This document shows, in pieces, positions 1 through 6,276 of a stretch of 11,069 bases of DNA. The stretch lies in the NCBI GenBank assembly GCA_019244985.1, contig JAFASB010000191.1, positions 1-11,069 of the forward strand, written 5' to 3'. Origin of the DNA: Acidimicrobiia bacterium. Its GTDB lineage: Bacteria; Actinomycetota; Acidimicrobiia; Acidimicrobiales; AC-14. Every line of letters starts with the position of its first letter. Positions within the stretch are counted from its first letter, which is position 1. A program made the translations under genes and the position numbers. The notes beneath the pieces are model-generated. The model was not told the DNA's origin. It did no database searches and worked only from the letters and a program-made list of their open reading frames with translations.

Positions 1-198
1 CACCCGCTGCCGCCAACATCGCATCGCACCAGGCAGGACGTACACCCCGTCGGCAACCCGCTCGATGTCGCCCCTCCGCAGGCGCTGGTGCATCGCGGAC
101 TTGGTTGCCCCGGCACTTCGCGCCTGCGCGGCGCTGAATGCTCCGTACTGCGAGGCCGCGACCTTTCGGATCGCCCTGTCCAACCGACGTGCATCCAT
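1..198 (-). CDS. AbiEi-like antitoxin-domain protein, N-terminal 66 residues only (cut by window edge)
   Basis: Minus-strand reading frame open from an ATG at 198 to the left edge, 66 codons visible. The protein begins MDARRLDRAIRKVAASQ and continues with a small winged-helix pattern: SAAQARSAGATKSAMHQRLR, then an arginine-rich stretch ending in a DGVYVLPGA turn. This is the usual N-terminus of actinobacterial proteins annotated as type IV toxin-antitoxin AbiEi-family antitoxin domain, often fused to a DUF559-type nuclease-like domain further on. The C-terminal half lies outside the window, so it cannot be said whether this is an antitoxin or a solo DUF559-type protein. A second possible ATG lies at 194 but is out of frame. 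Two palindromic repeats sit 48 and 120 bp upstream of the start and may be its regulatory sites. The family assignment rests on recognised pattern only. Confidence 0.65.
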   Translation of the reverse strand, partial: MDARRLDRAIRKVAASQYGAFSAAQARSAGATKSAMHQRLRRGDIERVADGVYVLPGAMRCWRQRV

Positions 199-245
199 GG
201 CCCGGCAGTATGACCAGGGGGGTATGACAGTCAGGTCGCCGGCCA

Positions 246-292
246 TTCTGGCGGTCGTGGGCGCCGTATCGCGATGCCCAGGACCGCCAGAA
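246..292. repeat. 47-bp imperfect palindrome, copy 1
   Basis: Outer arms TTCTGGCGGTC (246-256) and GACCGCCAGAA (282-292) are perfect inverted repeats. The symmetry continues inward for about 17 bp with one G/G mismatch. The centre carries GCCGTAT followed by GCGA. A second copy in the same orientation starts 72 bp later, with 39 of 47 positions identical. It lies between the stop of the moeZ-like gene and the start of the AbiEi-like gene. It could be an operator, a dispersed palindromic (REP-like) repeat or a transcript-end hairpin; the sequence alone does not decide. Confidence 0.8.
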
Positions 293-317
293 GCGGAGCG
301 GCCGCCGAGTCTGTGCC

Positions 318-364
318 TTCTGGCGGTCCTAGATGCCGTATAGCGACACCCACGACCGCCAGAA
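318..364. repeat. 47-bp imperfect palindrome, copy 2
   Basis: Same outer arms as copy 1 (TTCTGGCGGTC at 318-328, GACCGCCAGAA at 354-364) and the same central GCCGTAT/GCGA. It differs from copy 1 at eight positions. Two differences preserve symmetry: one inner C-G pair becomes T-A, and the symmetrical G/G mismatch becomes C/C. This suggests that the dyad shape, not just the primary sequence, is maintained. The right arm ends 23 bp before the stop codon of the moeZ-like gene. Confidence 0.8.
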
Positions 365-387
365 CGGAAGGAGAAAGCGCTGCGGGG

Positions 388-1569
388 TTAGGCGGCGGGC
401 GGGGCTTGCCTTGGGTGGGGCATGCAGAGCTCGTCGTATTCGGCGATGACGATCTCGCCGGCGTTGTCGCCGCAGGCCGGGCATTCCGGGTCCCGGTTGA
501 CCTTGAAGTTGCGGAACGTCTCCTCGAGCGCGTCGTAGGCCAGCAGCCGGCCGATCAGGGGATCACCGAGGTCGAGCAACAGCTTGATGGCCTCCATGGC
601 CTGGATCGACCCGATGATCCCCGGGAGCACACCCAGCACACCGGCCTCGGCGCACGACGGCGCGAGCTCAGCCGGAGGCGGCTCGGGGATCATGCACCGG
701 TAGCAGGGACCGACGTACGGCGCGAACACTGTGGCCTGGCCCTCGAACCGGAAGATCGACCCGTGCACGACGGGAATCCGCTTGAGCAGCGATGCGTCGT
801 TGACCAGGTACCTCGTCGGGAAGTTGTCGGTGCCGTCGACGATCACGTCGTAGCCGTCGATGATGTCGAGGATGTTGTCGGCGCCCAGACGGACGTCGTA
901 GGTCACGACGTTCACGTCCGGGTTCAGGGCAGTCAGGGTCTTCTTGGCCGAGTCGACCTTGCGCTCCCCAACCCGGTCGACGTTGTGCAGGATCTGCCGC
1001 TGCAAATTGGAGTCGTCGACGACGTCCATGTCGATGATGCCGATCGTGCCGACGCCGGCGGCCGTCAAATACAGGGCCGCCGGTGAACCGAGTCCGCCCG
1101 CTCCCAGCAGCAGCACCTTGGAGTCGAGCAGCTTCTGCTGGCCCTTCTCACCGACTTCGGGCAGCAGCAGGTGGCGCTGGTAGCGGTTGCGCTGCTCGGC
1201 GGACAGGGTCCGGGGCGTCACCCACTCGCGGCCCTCGTCCTTCCACTTGTTGAACCCACCCGCCATGGAGACGACGTCGGTGTAGCCGAGGTCCTGCAGC
1301 GTCTTGGCCGCGAAGGCCGAGCGGATCCCCGAGGCGCAGTGGATGACGATCGGCGTCGAGCGGTCGGCGACCCGGCTCTCGATCTTGGACTCGAGATTGC
1401 CGCGCTCGACGTGCAAAGCCCCCGGAATGGCCCCCTGCTGGTACTCGTCGGGCTCCCGGACGTCGACAACGACGGTGCCGGGCCGGGCGATGGCCTCGGC
1501 TGCGCCCGCGGTGTCGACCTCCCTGATCTGGGACTTTGTCTCCTTCAGCAGTTCACGGAAGCTCGCCAT
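388..1569 (-). CDS. moeZ: Rhodanese-ThiF sulfur-carrier adenylyltransferase/sulfurtransferase (MoeZ/MoeB-like)
   Basis: A 393-aa protein. It probably adenylates the C-terminal glycine of small sulfur carriers (MoaD, ThiS or CysO type) and supplies persulfide sulfur for molybdopterin, thiamine or cysteine synthesis in the cytoplasm. Residues about 12-118 form a rhodanese domain with DVREPDEY near residue 36 and the active-site loop HCASGIRSA (Cys78). Residues about 125-370 form a ThiF/MoeB domain: RNRYQRHLLLPEVG, nucleotide loop GAGGLG (156-161), catalytic Asp in DGTDN (near 245-249), zinc pairs C289/C292 and C363/C366, and the conserved Cys306 before GVLG. Mycobacterial MoeZ has the order ThiF then rhodanese; here the rhodanese is first, an arrangement also known in some MoeB-like proteins. 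ATG at 1569 is chosen because it precedes MASFRELL directly. The best purine run lies 16 nt upstream, so the ribosome binding site is weak. It stands alone, divergent from the next gene. Confidence 0.93.
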   Translation of the reverse strand: MASFRELLKETKSQIREVDTAGAAEAIARPGTVVVDVREPDEYQQGAIPGALHVERGNLESKIESRVADRSTPIVIHCASGIRSAFAAKTLQDLGYTDVVSMAGGFNKWKDEGREWVTPRTLSAEQRNRYQRHLLLPEVGEKGQQKLLDSKVLLLGAGGLGSPAALYLTAAGVGTIGIIDMDVVDDSNLQRQILHNVDRVGERKVDSAKKTLTALNPDVNVVTYDVRLGADNILDIIDGYDVIVDGTDNFPTRYLVNDASLLKRIPVVHGSIFRFEGQATVFAPYVGPCYRCMIPEPPPAELAPSCAEAGVLGVLPGIIGSIQAMEAIKLLLDLGDPLIGRLLAYDALEETFRNFKVNRDPECPACGDNAGEIVIAEYDELCMPHPRQAPPAA

Positions 1570-1632
1570 AGTTCATAAAACTTTACTCCCCCGGTCGGAA
1601 TTCCCTCACCGTGACTGGGTACACCCGAAAAG
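1570..1632. promoter_or_regulatory. Divergent intergenic region between moeZ-like and acyltransferase genes
   Basis: A 63-bp gap separates the two divergent starts, so both promoters should lie here or just inside the genes. It contains an AT-rich patch (about 1571-1585) unlike the flanking coding DNA, and a GGGGGAG run on the minus strand (1586-1592). No convincing -35/-10 pair could be fixed for either direction. Confidence 0.4.
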
Positions 1633-2694
1633 GTGAATCGGCCGCGGCTCACTTCGCTCGATGTCCTGCGGGGACTGACGATCCTCGGGATGATCATCGT
1701 CAACAACCAGGGCGACGGAAACCACGTCCTGCCCAGCCTCGGCCACGCCCATTGGAACGGGATCACCGTCGCCGACCTCGTCTTCCCGTTCTTCCTCGTG
1801 ATCATGGGCGTGTCGATGGCGATCAGCTTCGCCAAGAAGCGGCCGACGCTCACCAAGGTCCTCCGCCGTAGCGTCCTTCTTTTCGCCTTCGGCTTCTTCC
1901 TGAACGCCTTCCCCCACTTCGACCCCGCCGAGGTCCACATCATGGGCGTCCTCCAGCGCATCGCCCTCGTGTACCTGGCGACTGCGCTCGTCGTCCTCTA
2001 CGCGCCGCACAAGGCGCAGCTGGCGATCGGCGGCGCCCTGCTCGTCGGCTACTTCGCCCTGATGACCCTCGTCCCCGTCCCCGGCCACGGCGCCGGGGTG
2101 CTCACCCCCGACGGCAACCTGGCCGGGTATATCGACCGGGCGCTGCTCGGCGCCAGACATGTCTACGGCAACGGCCCCTACGACCCGGAGGGTCTGCTGA
2201 GCACGCTCCCCGCTGTCGTCTCCGCCCTGATCGGCGTCTGGGCGGGCGATTGGGTCCGCCGGCAACGCGTGGGTACCCACGTCACCAAGCGGCTCGCCAC
2301 CGTCGGGCTCGCGCTTGCCGTTGCGGGCGCGGCGTGGGCGCCGCTGTTCCCGATCAACAAGAAGCTGTGGACCAGCTCCTACGTGCTGTTCACCGGCGGT
2401 TGTGCGCTCATCCTGCTGGCGATCACCTACGAGGCCGTCGAAGTCAGAGGGTTCAGGCGTCTCGGTCGACCCTTCGAGATCCTCGGCCTCAACGCGATCC
2501 TCGTCTACATGGCGTCCGAAGAGCTCGCCTACGTCGTCGACAGCACCCATTTCAAGCCGTGGCTGTACACGCGGGTGCTCACACCGTTCGCCGGCGAGAT
2601 CCTGGGCTCGCTGCTGTTTTCACTGACGCTCGCGGCGGTGACCTGGCTCCTTGCGGGCGCCCTCTACCGCCGCCGCGTGTTCCTCAAGGTTTGA
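1633..2694 (+). CDS. Multipass membrane acyltransferase, HGSNAT/NagX-like (DUF5009 family)
   Basis: A 353-aa integral membrane protein with about ten hydrophobic segments. The N-terminus carries the family signature RLTSLDVLRGLTILGMIIVNNQ, followed by GHAHWNGITVADLVFPFFLVIMG. His38 aligns with the histidine of the HxxWNG motif implicated in acetyl transfer in lysosomal HGSNAT. DPEGLLSTLPAVVSALIGVWAG (about 185-205) is a second conserved block. Relatives transfer acetyl groups from cytoplasmic acetyl-CoA across the membrane to amino sugars, for example in cell-wall recycling; the substrate here is unknown. GTG at 1633 gives the typical short N-terminus before the signature. An in-frame stop at 1612-1614 limits upstream extension. 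GAAAAGG overlaps the start, so there is no properly spaced Shine-Dalgarno and a leaderless or short-leader mRNA is possible. Its stop overlaps the convergent sirtuin gene by 11 bp. Confidence 0.9.
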   Translation: MNRPRLTSLDVLRGLTILGMIIVNNQGDGNHVLPSLGHAHWNGITVADLVFPFFLVIMGVSMAISFAKKRPTLTKVLRRSVLLFAFGFFLNAFPHFDPAEVHIMGVLQRIALVYLATALVVLYAPHKAQLAIGGALLVGYFALMTLVPVPGHGAGVLTPDGNLAGYIDRALLGARHVYGNGPYDPEGLLSTLPAVVSALIGVWAGDWVRRQRVGTHVTKRLATVGLALAVAGAAWAPLFPINKKLWTSSYVLFTGGCALILLAITYEAVEVRGFRRLGRPFEILGLNAILVYMASEELAYVVDSTHFKPWLYTRVLTPFAGEILGSLLFSLTLAAVTWLLAGALYRRRVFLKV

Positions 2695-3487
2695 CGATCG
2701 CCGGCAGGACCTCGCTGATCGACCCGCGCAGAACGGCATCGGCGATCGAGTCGAACGGTGTCGGCTCGGCGTTGACGATGATCAACGCGGCGCCCGATTC
2801 CTTTGCGATCGGCACCATGCCGGCGGCCGGATAGACACCGAGGGTCGACCCCACGGCCAGGAGCAGGTCGCACGTCTCGGCGGCCAACTGGGCCCGCATC
2901 AGATCGCCGGCGACCAGGTTCTGTCCGAAGGAGATCGTCGCCGACTTGAGGATGCCGCCACACGTCCGGCACGCCGGGTCGTCCTCGCCACCCCGGACCC
3001 GCTCGAGCGCGCGCTCCATCGGCGCCCGCTCGCCGCACGACAGGCACTCGACCTCGCGCATCGTGCCGTGGATCTCGACCACCTTGGCCGGATCGCTTCC
3101 GGCGAGGAGGTGCAGCCCGTCGACGTTCTGGGTGACGAGCGTGTGCAGCTTCCCCTGCAGCTCGAGGTCGACCAGCGCCAGATGGCCAGGGTTGGGGGAC
3201 GCCGCCCAGGCCCGGTGGTCCAGCCGGTTGCGCCACGCGCGCTTTCGCACCTCGGGATCGGCGACGTAGTACTGCAGCGTCGCCATCTTCTCGGCCTCGG
3301 GGTTCTTGGTCCACACGCCGTTCGGCCCGCGGAAGTCGGGGATCCCCGAGTCGGTCGAGATCCCGGCGCCGGTGAGAACGACGACGCGCCGGGCCCGCCC
3401 CACCAGCTCCCGCGCCTGGCCCAGCGACTGCGCGAGCGATTCTGAGGCCACGGCCGTCGACAGTATCCCTTGACTCTTTTCCATCAT
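2684..3487 (-). CDS. cobB: NAD-dependent protein deacylase, sirtuin (Sir2/CobB family)
   Basis: A 267-aa cytoplasmic sirtuin that removes acyl groups from protein lysines with cleavage of NAD to nicotinamide and O-acyl-ADP-ribose. All signature elements are present: GAGISTDSGIPDFRG (about 40-54), TQNVDGLH (119-126), catalytic His140 in EIHGT, zinc cysteines 148/151 (CLSC) and 173/176 (CRTC), GSTLGVYP (213-220) and NAEPTPFD (239-246). The frame stays open further upstream, to 3610, but that extension runs into the divergent gene. The tandem ATG codons at 3487 and 3484 immediately precede recognisable sequence. Length agrees with bacterial CobB proteins. No Shine-Dalgarno is visible before the start, and an AT-rich segment lies directly upstream, so a leaderless transcript is plausible. 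It is convergent with the acyltransferase and overlaps it by 11 bp. The exact start among the two ATGs is uncertain. Confidence 0.95.
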   Translation of the reverse strand: MMEKSQGILSTAVASESLAQSLGQARELVGRARRVVVLTGAGISTDSGIPDFRGPNGVWTKNPEAEKMATLQYYVADPEVRKRAWRNRLDHRAWAASPNPGHLALVDLELQGKLHTLVTQNVDGLHLLAGSDPAKVVEIHGTMREVECLSCGERAPMERALERVRGGEDDPACRTCGGILKSATISFGQNLVAGDLMRAQLAAETCDLLLAVGSTLGVYPAAGMVPIAKESGAALIIVNAEPTPFDSIADAVLRGSISEVLPAIVKP

Positions 3488-3532
3488 TACAGATATATAG
3501 ACATAGTTAACCGTAGATAGTGGGGAGAAGAC
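3488..3532. promoter_or_regulatory. AT-rich divergent promoter region between cobB and the truncated gene
   Basis: This 45-bp gap is strikingly AT-rich against a very GC-rich background, with a run of TA steps at 3492-3502 and a TAGATA at about 3513-3518. The TA-rich stretch suits a -10 element for cobB on the minus strand, and the TAGATA suits one for the plus-strand gene. GGGGAG (3520-3525) is a well-placed Shine-Dalgarno for the GTG at 3533. Exact promoter elements are inferred. Confidence 0.5.
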
Positions 3533-3739
3533 GTGAACGTCGATGCGCTGCAGATCCGCCCCTGGCCCGACCCGGTGATCGACACCGTGGGCCACGACCC
3601 CCGTTCGCACTACGTGGAGGAGTTCTGGCTCGGGATCCTCGGGCCGTCGACGACGGGAATTTCAACGGAACCAGGTCCGGAATTTCACGGCTACACAACG
3701 TTCCGTGAAAGTGTGTCAAAGAGGTGCTCCCAACCGTGA
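3533..3739 (+). pseudogene. Conserved actinobacterial hypothetical gene, truncated after 41 codons
   Basis: Translation from GTG 3533, which has a GGGGAG Shine-Dalgarno 7 nt upstream, begins MNVDALQIRPWPDPVIDTVG and continues with HDPRSHYVEEFWLGILGPSTT. From memory this resembles the start of a longer conserved actinobacterial protein of unknown function, in which the next residues are a leucine/arginine-rich helix (WLLRRLA-like). Here the match ends at Thr41 (3653-3655). From codon 42 on, third positions change from almost all G/C to mixed, and the remaining 27 residues look random. The stop is at 3737-3739. The most economical reading is that the gene was interrupted by inserted DNA at 3656 and its remainder is outside the window or lost. 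The promoter and ribosome binding site remain intact, so a 68-aa fusion peptide could still be made. Confidence 0.65.
3656..3720. mobile_element. Possible insertion-sequence end or element boundary with short repeats
   Basis: Exactly where the upstream gene loses coding character, GGAATTTCAACGG (3656-3668) is followed by a near copy, CGGAATTTCACGG (3678-3690). The second copy forms an inverted repeat with CCGTGAAA (TTTCACGG 3683-3690, CCGTGAAA 3703-3710, 12-nt loop). GTGTGTCA (3711-3718) follows. The block resembles ends I associate with IS256-type elements of high-GC bacteria, but no transposase is nearby and the likeness is from memory. It could equally be the junction of a larger island. 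Confidence 0.35.
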
Positions 3740-3873
3740 CGCACCGTCTCCGCTAACTAGCGCGAGCGGCGGTGCCGACGGTGAATCAGCGGGCCGACGC
3801 ATTGACCTCTTCGTTCGTTTGGCGGAGACTGACGGACCTGTCACAGGGGCGTGAACACAGAGGAGGAAGAGGC
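3740..3873. other. Noncoding stretch after the junction
   Basis: No convincing gene lies between the end of the broken frame and the leader ORF at 3874. The plus-strand frame opening at 3851 reads through the leader structures without a recognisable product and is rejected. No tRNA or rRNA fold is visible. It presumably contains the promoter for the downstream gene, but I could not fix its elements. Confidence 0.5.
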
Positions 3874-3894
3874 ATGCCGCGACGAAGTCGCTAG
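3874..3894 (+). CDS. Six-codon leader ORF (MPRRSR)
   Basis: A very strong Shine-Dalgarno (AGGAGGAAGAGG, 3861-3872) precedes ATG 3874, which is followed by CCG CGA CGA AGT CGC TAG. The peptide MPRRSR is half arginine and uses the CGA codon twice. Its own codons contain a perfect GCGAC-GAA-GTCGC hairpin (3879-3891). The stop falls 44 nt before the start of the 277-aa gene, and a second hairpin lies between. This layout resembles leader peptides that control a downstream gene through ribosome position. Function is inferred; chance cannot be excluded for so short an ORF. Confidence 0.45.
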   Translation: MPRRSR

Positions 3895-3909
3895 GGAACA
3901 CGCCCTCGC

Positions 3910-3938
3910 GACGCATCCCCGGAAAGGGGCGTTGCGTC
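3910..3938 (+). promoter_or_regulatory. Hairpin that sequesters the ribosome binding site of the 277-aa gene
   Basis: GACGCA (3910-3915) pairs with TGCGTC (3933-3938) and CCCC (3917-3920) with GGGG (3926-3929), around a GGAAA loop. The GGAAAGGGG that should recruit ribosomes to ATG 3939 is thus held in the loop and descending strand, and the stem ends at the base before the start codon. GTCGC in the leader ORF (3887-3891) can alternatively pair with GCGAC (3908-3912), which would open this stem. This is a plausible translational switch, read directly from base complementarity but not tested. Confidence 0.5.
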
Positions 3939-4772
3939 ATGCTCCACGGATCCGCCAAGCGCCGGCAGATGGCGCGGTCGCTCCTGCCGTCCACGGCCCG
4001 CCGCTCCGCCCGTCAGAACCTCGAGTTCCTTCACCGCTCGCACCGGCATGCCGTGCGCTCGGCCCTGGCGGCCGCCGTGTGCGCCGGCGCCGTGATCGAC
4101 GATGCGCTGCTCGAGGATGCCGGAGATGCCGAAGTGCCGCTCTATCCCGCCCGGGCCATTCGCGATGTAGTGCGCCAGCGCCGCGCAGCAGACAAGGTGG
4201 CGCCCTTTCTCCGTTGGGCAACCGCCTTGACTGCTGAGCTGCCCCGGGAGGAGCGCTTGAGCCGTTTGCGTGCTGCGCTGCCCCAAGGCCTCATCGGAAC
4301 CCACGCTCTGAGCCACCTCGAGCGCGAGGAGCACTTCGCGACCCCTCAGTGGGATTGGTGGTCGGCCACCAGGGACGACCGGGTGCCGAAGCACTCCAGA
4401 GCGGAGCTGGCCGCAATGCTCACCGAGGTGCTCGAGTCTCCCGGCGAACATGCCGCCTTCAACCGGGCGATGAAGGCGTCCGAGGCGTTCGCCAACGAGG
4501 GCGAGACCGCCGGCGAAGGTCCGCTCCACCGGGTCCTGTTGGGTCGCCATGATGTCGAGCCATTCTTGAGCGACGTGTACGCGGCGGGCTACGCGATCCC
4601 GGGCCGCTGGCAGTGGCGCCACGCCGGCGACGCACCCCGCGACCGTGCGGACGCGATTCGTCGCACGGGCTACCGGCCCTATTGGCTGCGGGCCCTCTGG
4701 GCCTACGCGGAAGCCCGCGCCTCGTACCGCCCGCCGCAGGGAGGACGTCCGCCAACGCCTGCTCGGGTGTAG
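3939..4772 (+). CDS. Hypothetical protein of unknown function (277 aa)
   Basis: I do not recognise this protein. The N-terminus is strongly basic (MLHGSAKRRQMARSLLPSTA, then RRSARQNLEFLHRSHRHAVR), consistent with nucleic-acid contact. The middle is mostly helical with acidic and arginine-rich stretches. The C-terminal third is aromatic-rich, including TPQWDWWSATRDDR, GRWQWRH and GYRPYWLRALWAYAEARASY. There is no signal peptide, membrane segment or obvious catalytic motif. It is accepted as real because third codon positions are almost all G/C over the whole frame and GGAAAGGGG sits at proper distance before ATG 3939; the antisense frame lacks such support. A second ATG at 3969 has no ribosome binding site. 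The structured leader and short ORF upstream suggest translational control. It is convergent with hipA, with 268 bp between stops. Confidence 0.7.
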   Translation: MLHGSAKRRQMARSLLPSTARRSARQNLEFLHRSHRHAVRSALAAAVCAGAVIDDALLEDAGDAEVPLYPARAIRDVVRQRRAADKVAPFLRWATALTAELPREERLSRLRAALPQGLIGTHALSHLEREEHFATPQWDWWSATRDDRVPKHSRAELAAMLTEVLESPGEHAAFNRAMKASEAFANEGETAGEGPLHRVLLGRHDVEPFLSDVYAAGYAIPGRWQWRHAGDAPRDRADAIRRTGYRPYWLRALWAYAEARASYRPPQGGRPPTPARV

Positions 4773-5040
4773 TTCAAGCGCGTGGCCCGCCAAGGCGATC
4801 AACACATCGGTACAAGGAACCCTTGAACACACCGGAGCCAGCTGGGTGTCCGAGTCCGCGTAAGCGAACACAGAGCGGGCGCTGGGTGCGGGCCAACTGC
4901 AGGAAGCGGGGCGACCAAAGTGCGGCCGTCAAGAGGATTGCTGACCGGCGATCGGGACGACCTCAATGCCGCCGAGAAATTGCCGGTTCAGGGATAGGCG
5001 ATCTGCGCACCCCGCGTTCCCCCCCTGGGCCGGAGGCTCC
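4773..5040. other. Convergent intergenic region, no gene seen
   Basis: This 268-bp stretch separates two converging genes. Plus-strand frames through it are extensions or shadows without start signals. A small hairpin CAAGG-AAC-CCTTG (4813-4825) about 40 bp after the 277-aa gene is the only terminator-like structure noticed, and it lacks a T-run. Lower codon regularity suggests decayed or noncoding DNA. Confidence 0.5.
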
Positions 5041-6276
5041 TCAACTCCTCCCGCGCTTGCGACCAAGGCTCTCGCACTTCGCGTCTACGACAGAAACGAC
5101 GGCCTTGGGGATGTCCAATCTCTTCGCAGCCGAGCGAACCCGATCGAGCATCGCCGCCCCCGACGCCTCAGCGAGGGCCGGATCGAGACGCCACGCGCGT
5201 GCCTCCTCGACGACGTCGGACAGGGTCATGTGGTCGAACCGCCACTTGCCGTTCACGCTCATCGCCGCTTCCTTGCGGAGCTGGGGCCACAGGGCAGTCG
5301 GCACGGTGTCGTACATGGGTGCAAGGGCCACCGCCTCGGGCTCTGGGTGAAGGAGAGCGACGTTCTTTCCGTGGGCGTCTGCGTTGGCCGTGAGGATGGT
5401 GAACACCAGGACCTCGACGAGGCGCCTGAGCTCGTGCTCGGGATCGGGCGCATAGCGGTCCAGGAGTTCGCCGATGTCACGCCAGGCGGGTCCGCCCGCC
5501 CGCTCGTACTTGCCACGGCCCCGGCCGGCCTCGGGGTCGCGTCCCAAGGCTTGGCACGCGTCCTCTTGGTGGATCCGGACGAGTTCGCCCGCGGCATCGA
5601 CGGTCCGGTCGAAGCGGGAGACGATCAGACACGGCAGGCGCGCAATGGTCGTCACCTCGACGTCCACCGTGGTGAGACCCACCGCTCGGGCGAGCGCGAG
5701 GCATGCGGCTTCGGCTTGGACGAGCCCGGGAAAGCGTCGGTCCTCCACCTTGAGGATGTGCGTCGACGGACGGCCGTGGACCGGCCGGCCCCACCCGCCA
5801 TCGAGCTTGATGAGCAGGAGCTTGTCCTGCAACCCCGCGATGGAGAGCTCGCTGTCGTCGTGCAGGCCGAGGGGTCGGTCCGGAAGCGCGGCGACTTCTT
5901 CGGCTAGTGCGTCAGCGGTGTAGGGCTCGACGCCGCCCGAGCCCCTGTCGGGCGCGTCCGGGCCAATGACGACTGCGCCCGCCACATCCCGGCCGAATCT
6001 GGCGAGGAGACCGAACGTGTCGTACGCCGGCAAGCGGGCCTCGGCGGCCATCGCCTGACGATGCTGGCCCTCGGGCAAAAGCCCAGAGCAGAACACGCTG
6101 GCGTCCTGGCGGCGGGGTCGCAGCGGCAGCGAACACGACAGCAGCGGGACGTTGCCTGCCCAGCGGGCCAGCGCCTCGTCGCTATAGGTGAGACCCACAC
6201 GGCCAGGCCCGGCGTCGGACAAGTCAGCGGCATGGATGCCATACAGCCAGACAGGCAGCGGGTCACGCTTGGCCAT
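5041..6276 (-). CDS. hipA: HipA-family serine/threonine kinase toxin
   Basis: A 411-aa protein with the HipA layout: an N-terminal subdomain (about 1-105) followed by the two-lobed kinase core. The phosphorylation/P-loop segment is SIAGLQDK (Ser145), the ATP-contacting lysine is in HILK (Lys176), followed by VSRFDR (219-224) and HQEDACQALG (236-245). The catalytic loop NADAHGKN (298-305) supplies Asp300 and Asn305, and the metal-binding Asp323 lies in MYDTV. All key residues are present, so the kinase should be active. Characterised HipA phosphorylates glutamyl-tRNA synthetase, stopping translation and causing dormancy; relatives may use other synthetases. It is encoded downstream of hipB with a 14-bp overlap, and no separate Shine-Dalgarno is visible before ATG 6276, so translation is probably coupled to hipB. 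Length is close to the family norm of about 400-440 residues. Confidence 0.95.
   Translation of the reverse strand: MAKRDPLPVWLYGIHAADLSDAGPGRVGLTYSDEALARWAGNVPLLSCSLPLRPRRQDASVFCSGLLPEGQHRQAMAAEARLPAYDTFGLLARFGRDVAGAVVIGPDAPDRGSGGVEPYTADALAEEVAALPDRPLGLHDDSELSIAGLQDKLLLIKLDGGWGRPVHGRPSTHILKVEDRRFPGLVQAEAACLALARAVGLTTVDVEVTTIARLPCLIVSRFDRTVDAAGELVRIHQEDACQALGRDPEAGRGRGKYERAGGPAWRDIGELLDRYAPDPEHELRRLVEVLVFTILTANADAHGKNVALLHPEPEAVALAPMYDTVPTALWPQLRKEAAMSVNGKWRFDHMTLSDVVEEARAWRLDPALAEASGAAMLDRVRSAAKRLDIPKAVVSVVDAKCESLGRKRGRS

Noticed and set aside
246..364. CRISPR array
   Set aside because: Only two repeat copies, each itself a long palindrome, 72 bp apart; no further units and no cas genes.
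274..1086. Long plus-strand frame opposite the moeZ-like gene
   Set aside because: Antisense shadow of a well-recognised enzyme in high-GC DNA; its product has no domain sense and no ribosome binding site.
1606..2550. 314-codon minus-strand frame opposite the membrane acyltransferase
   Set aside because: Composition is Asp/Glu/Gly-rich antisense of hydrophobic codons; the plus-strand gene carries clear family signatures.
3740..3938. tRNA or other structural RNA gene serving as island attachment site
   Set aside because: No cloverleaf, anticodon arm or T-arm consensus could be found; the only structures are the leader hairpins.
3891..4871. 326-codon minus-strand frame opposite the 277-aa gene
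   Set aside because: The plus frame has G/C-biased third positions throughout and a good ribosome binding site; the minus frame has neither.
4966..5907. 313-codon plus-strand frame opposite hipA
   Set aside because: hipA has all kinase motifs; the opposite frame is a shadow.
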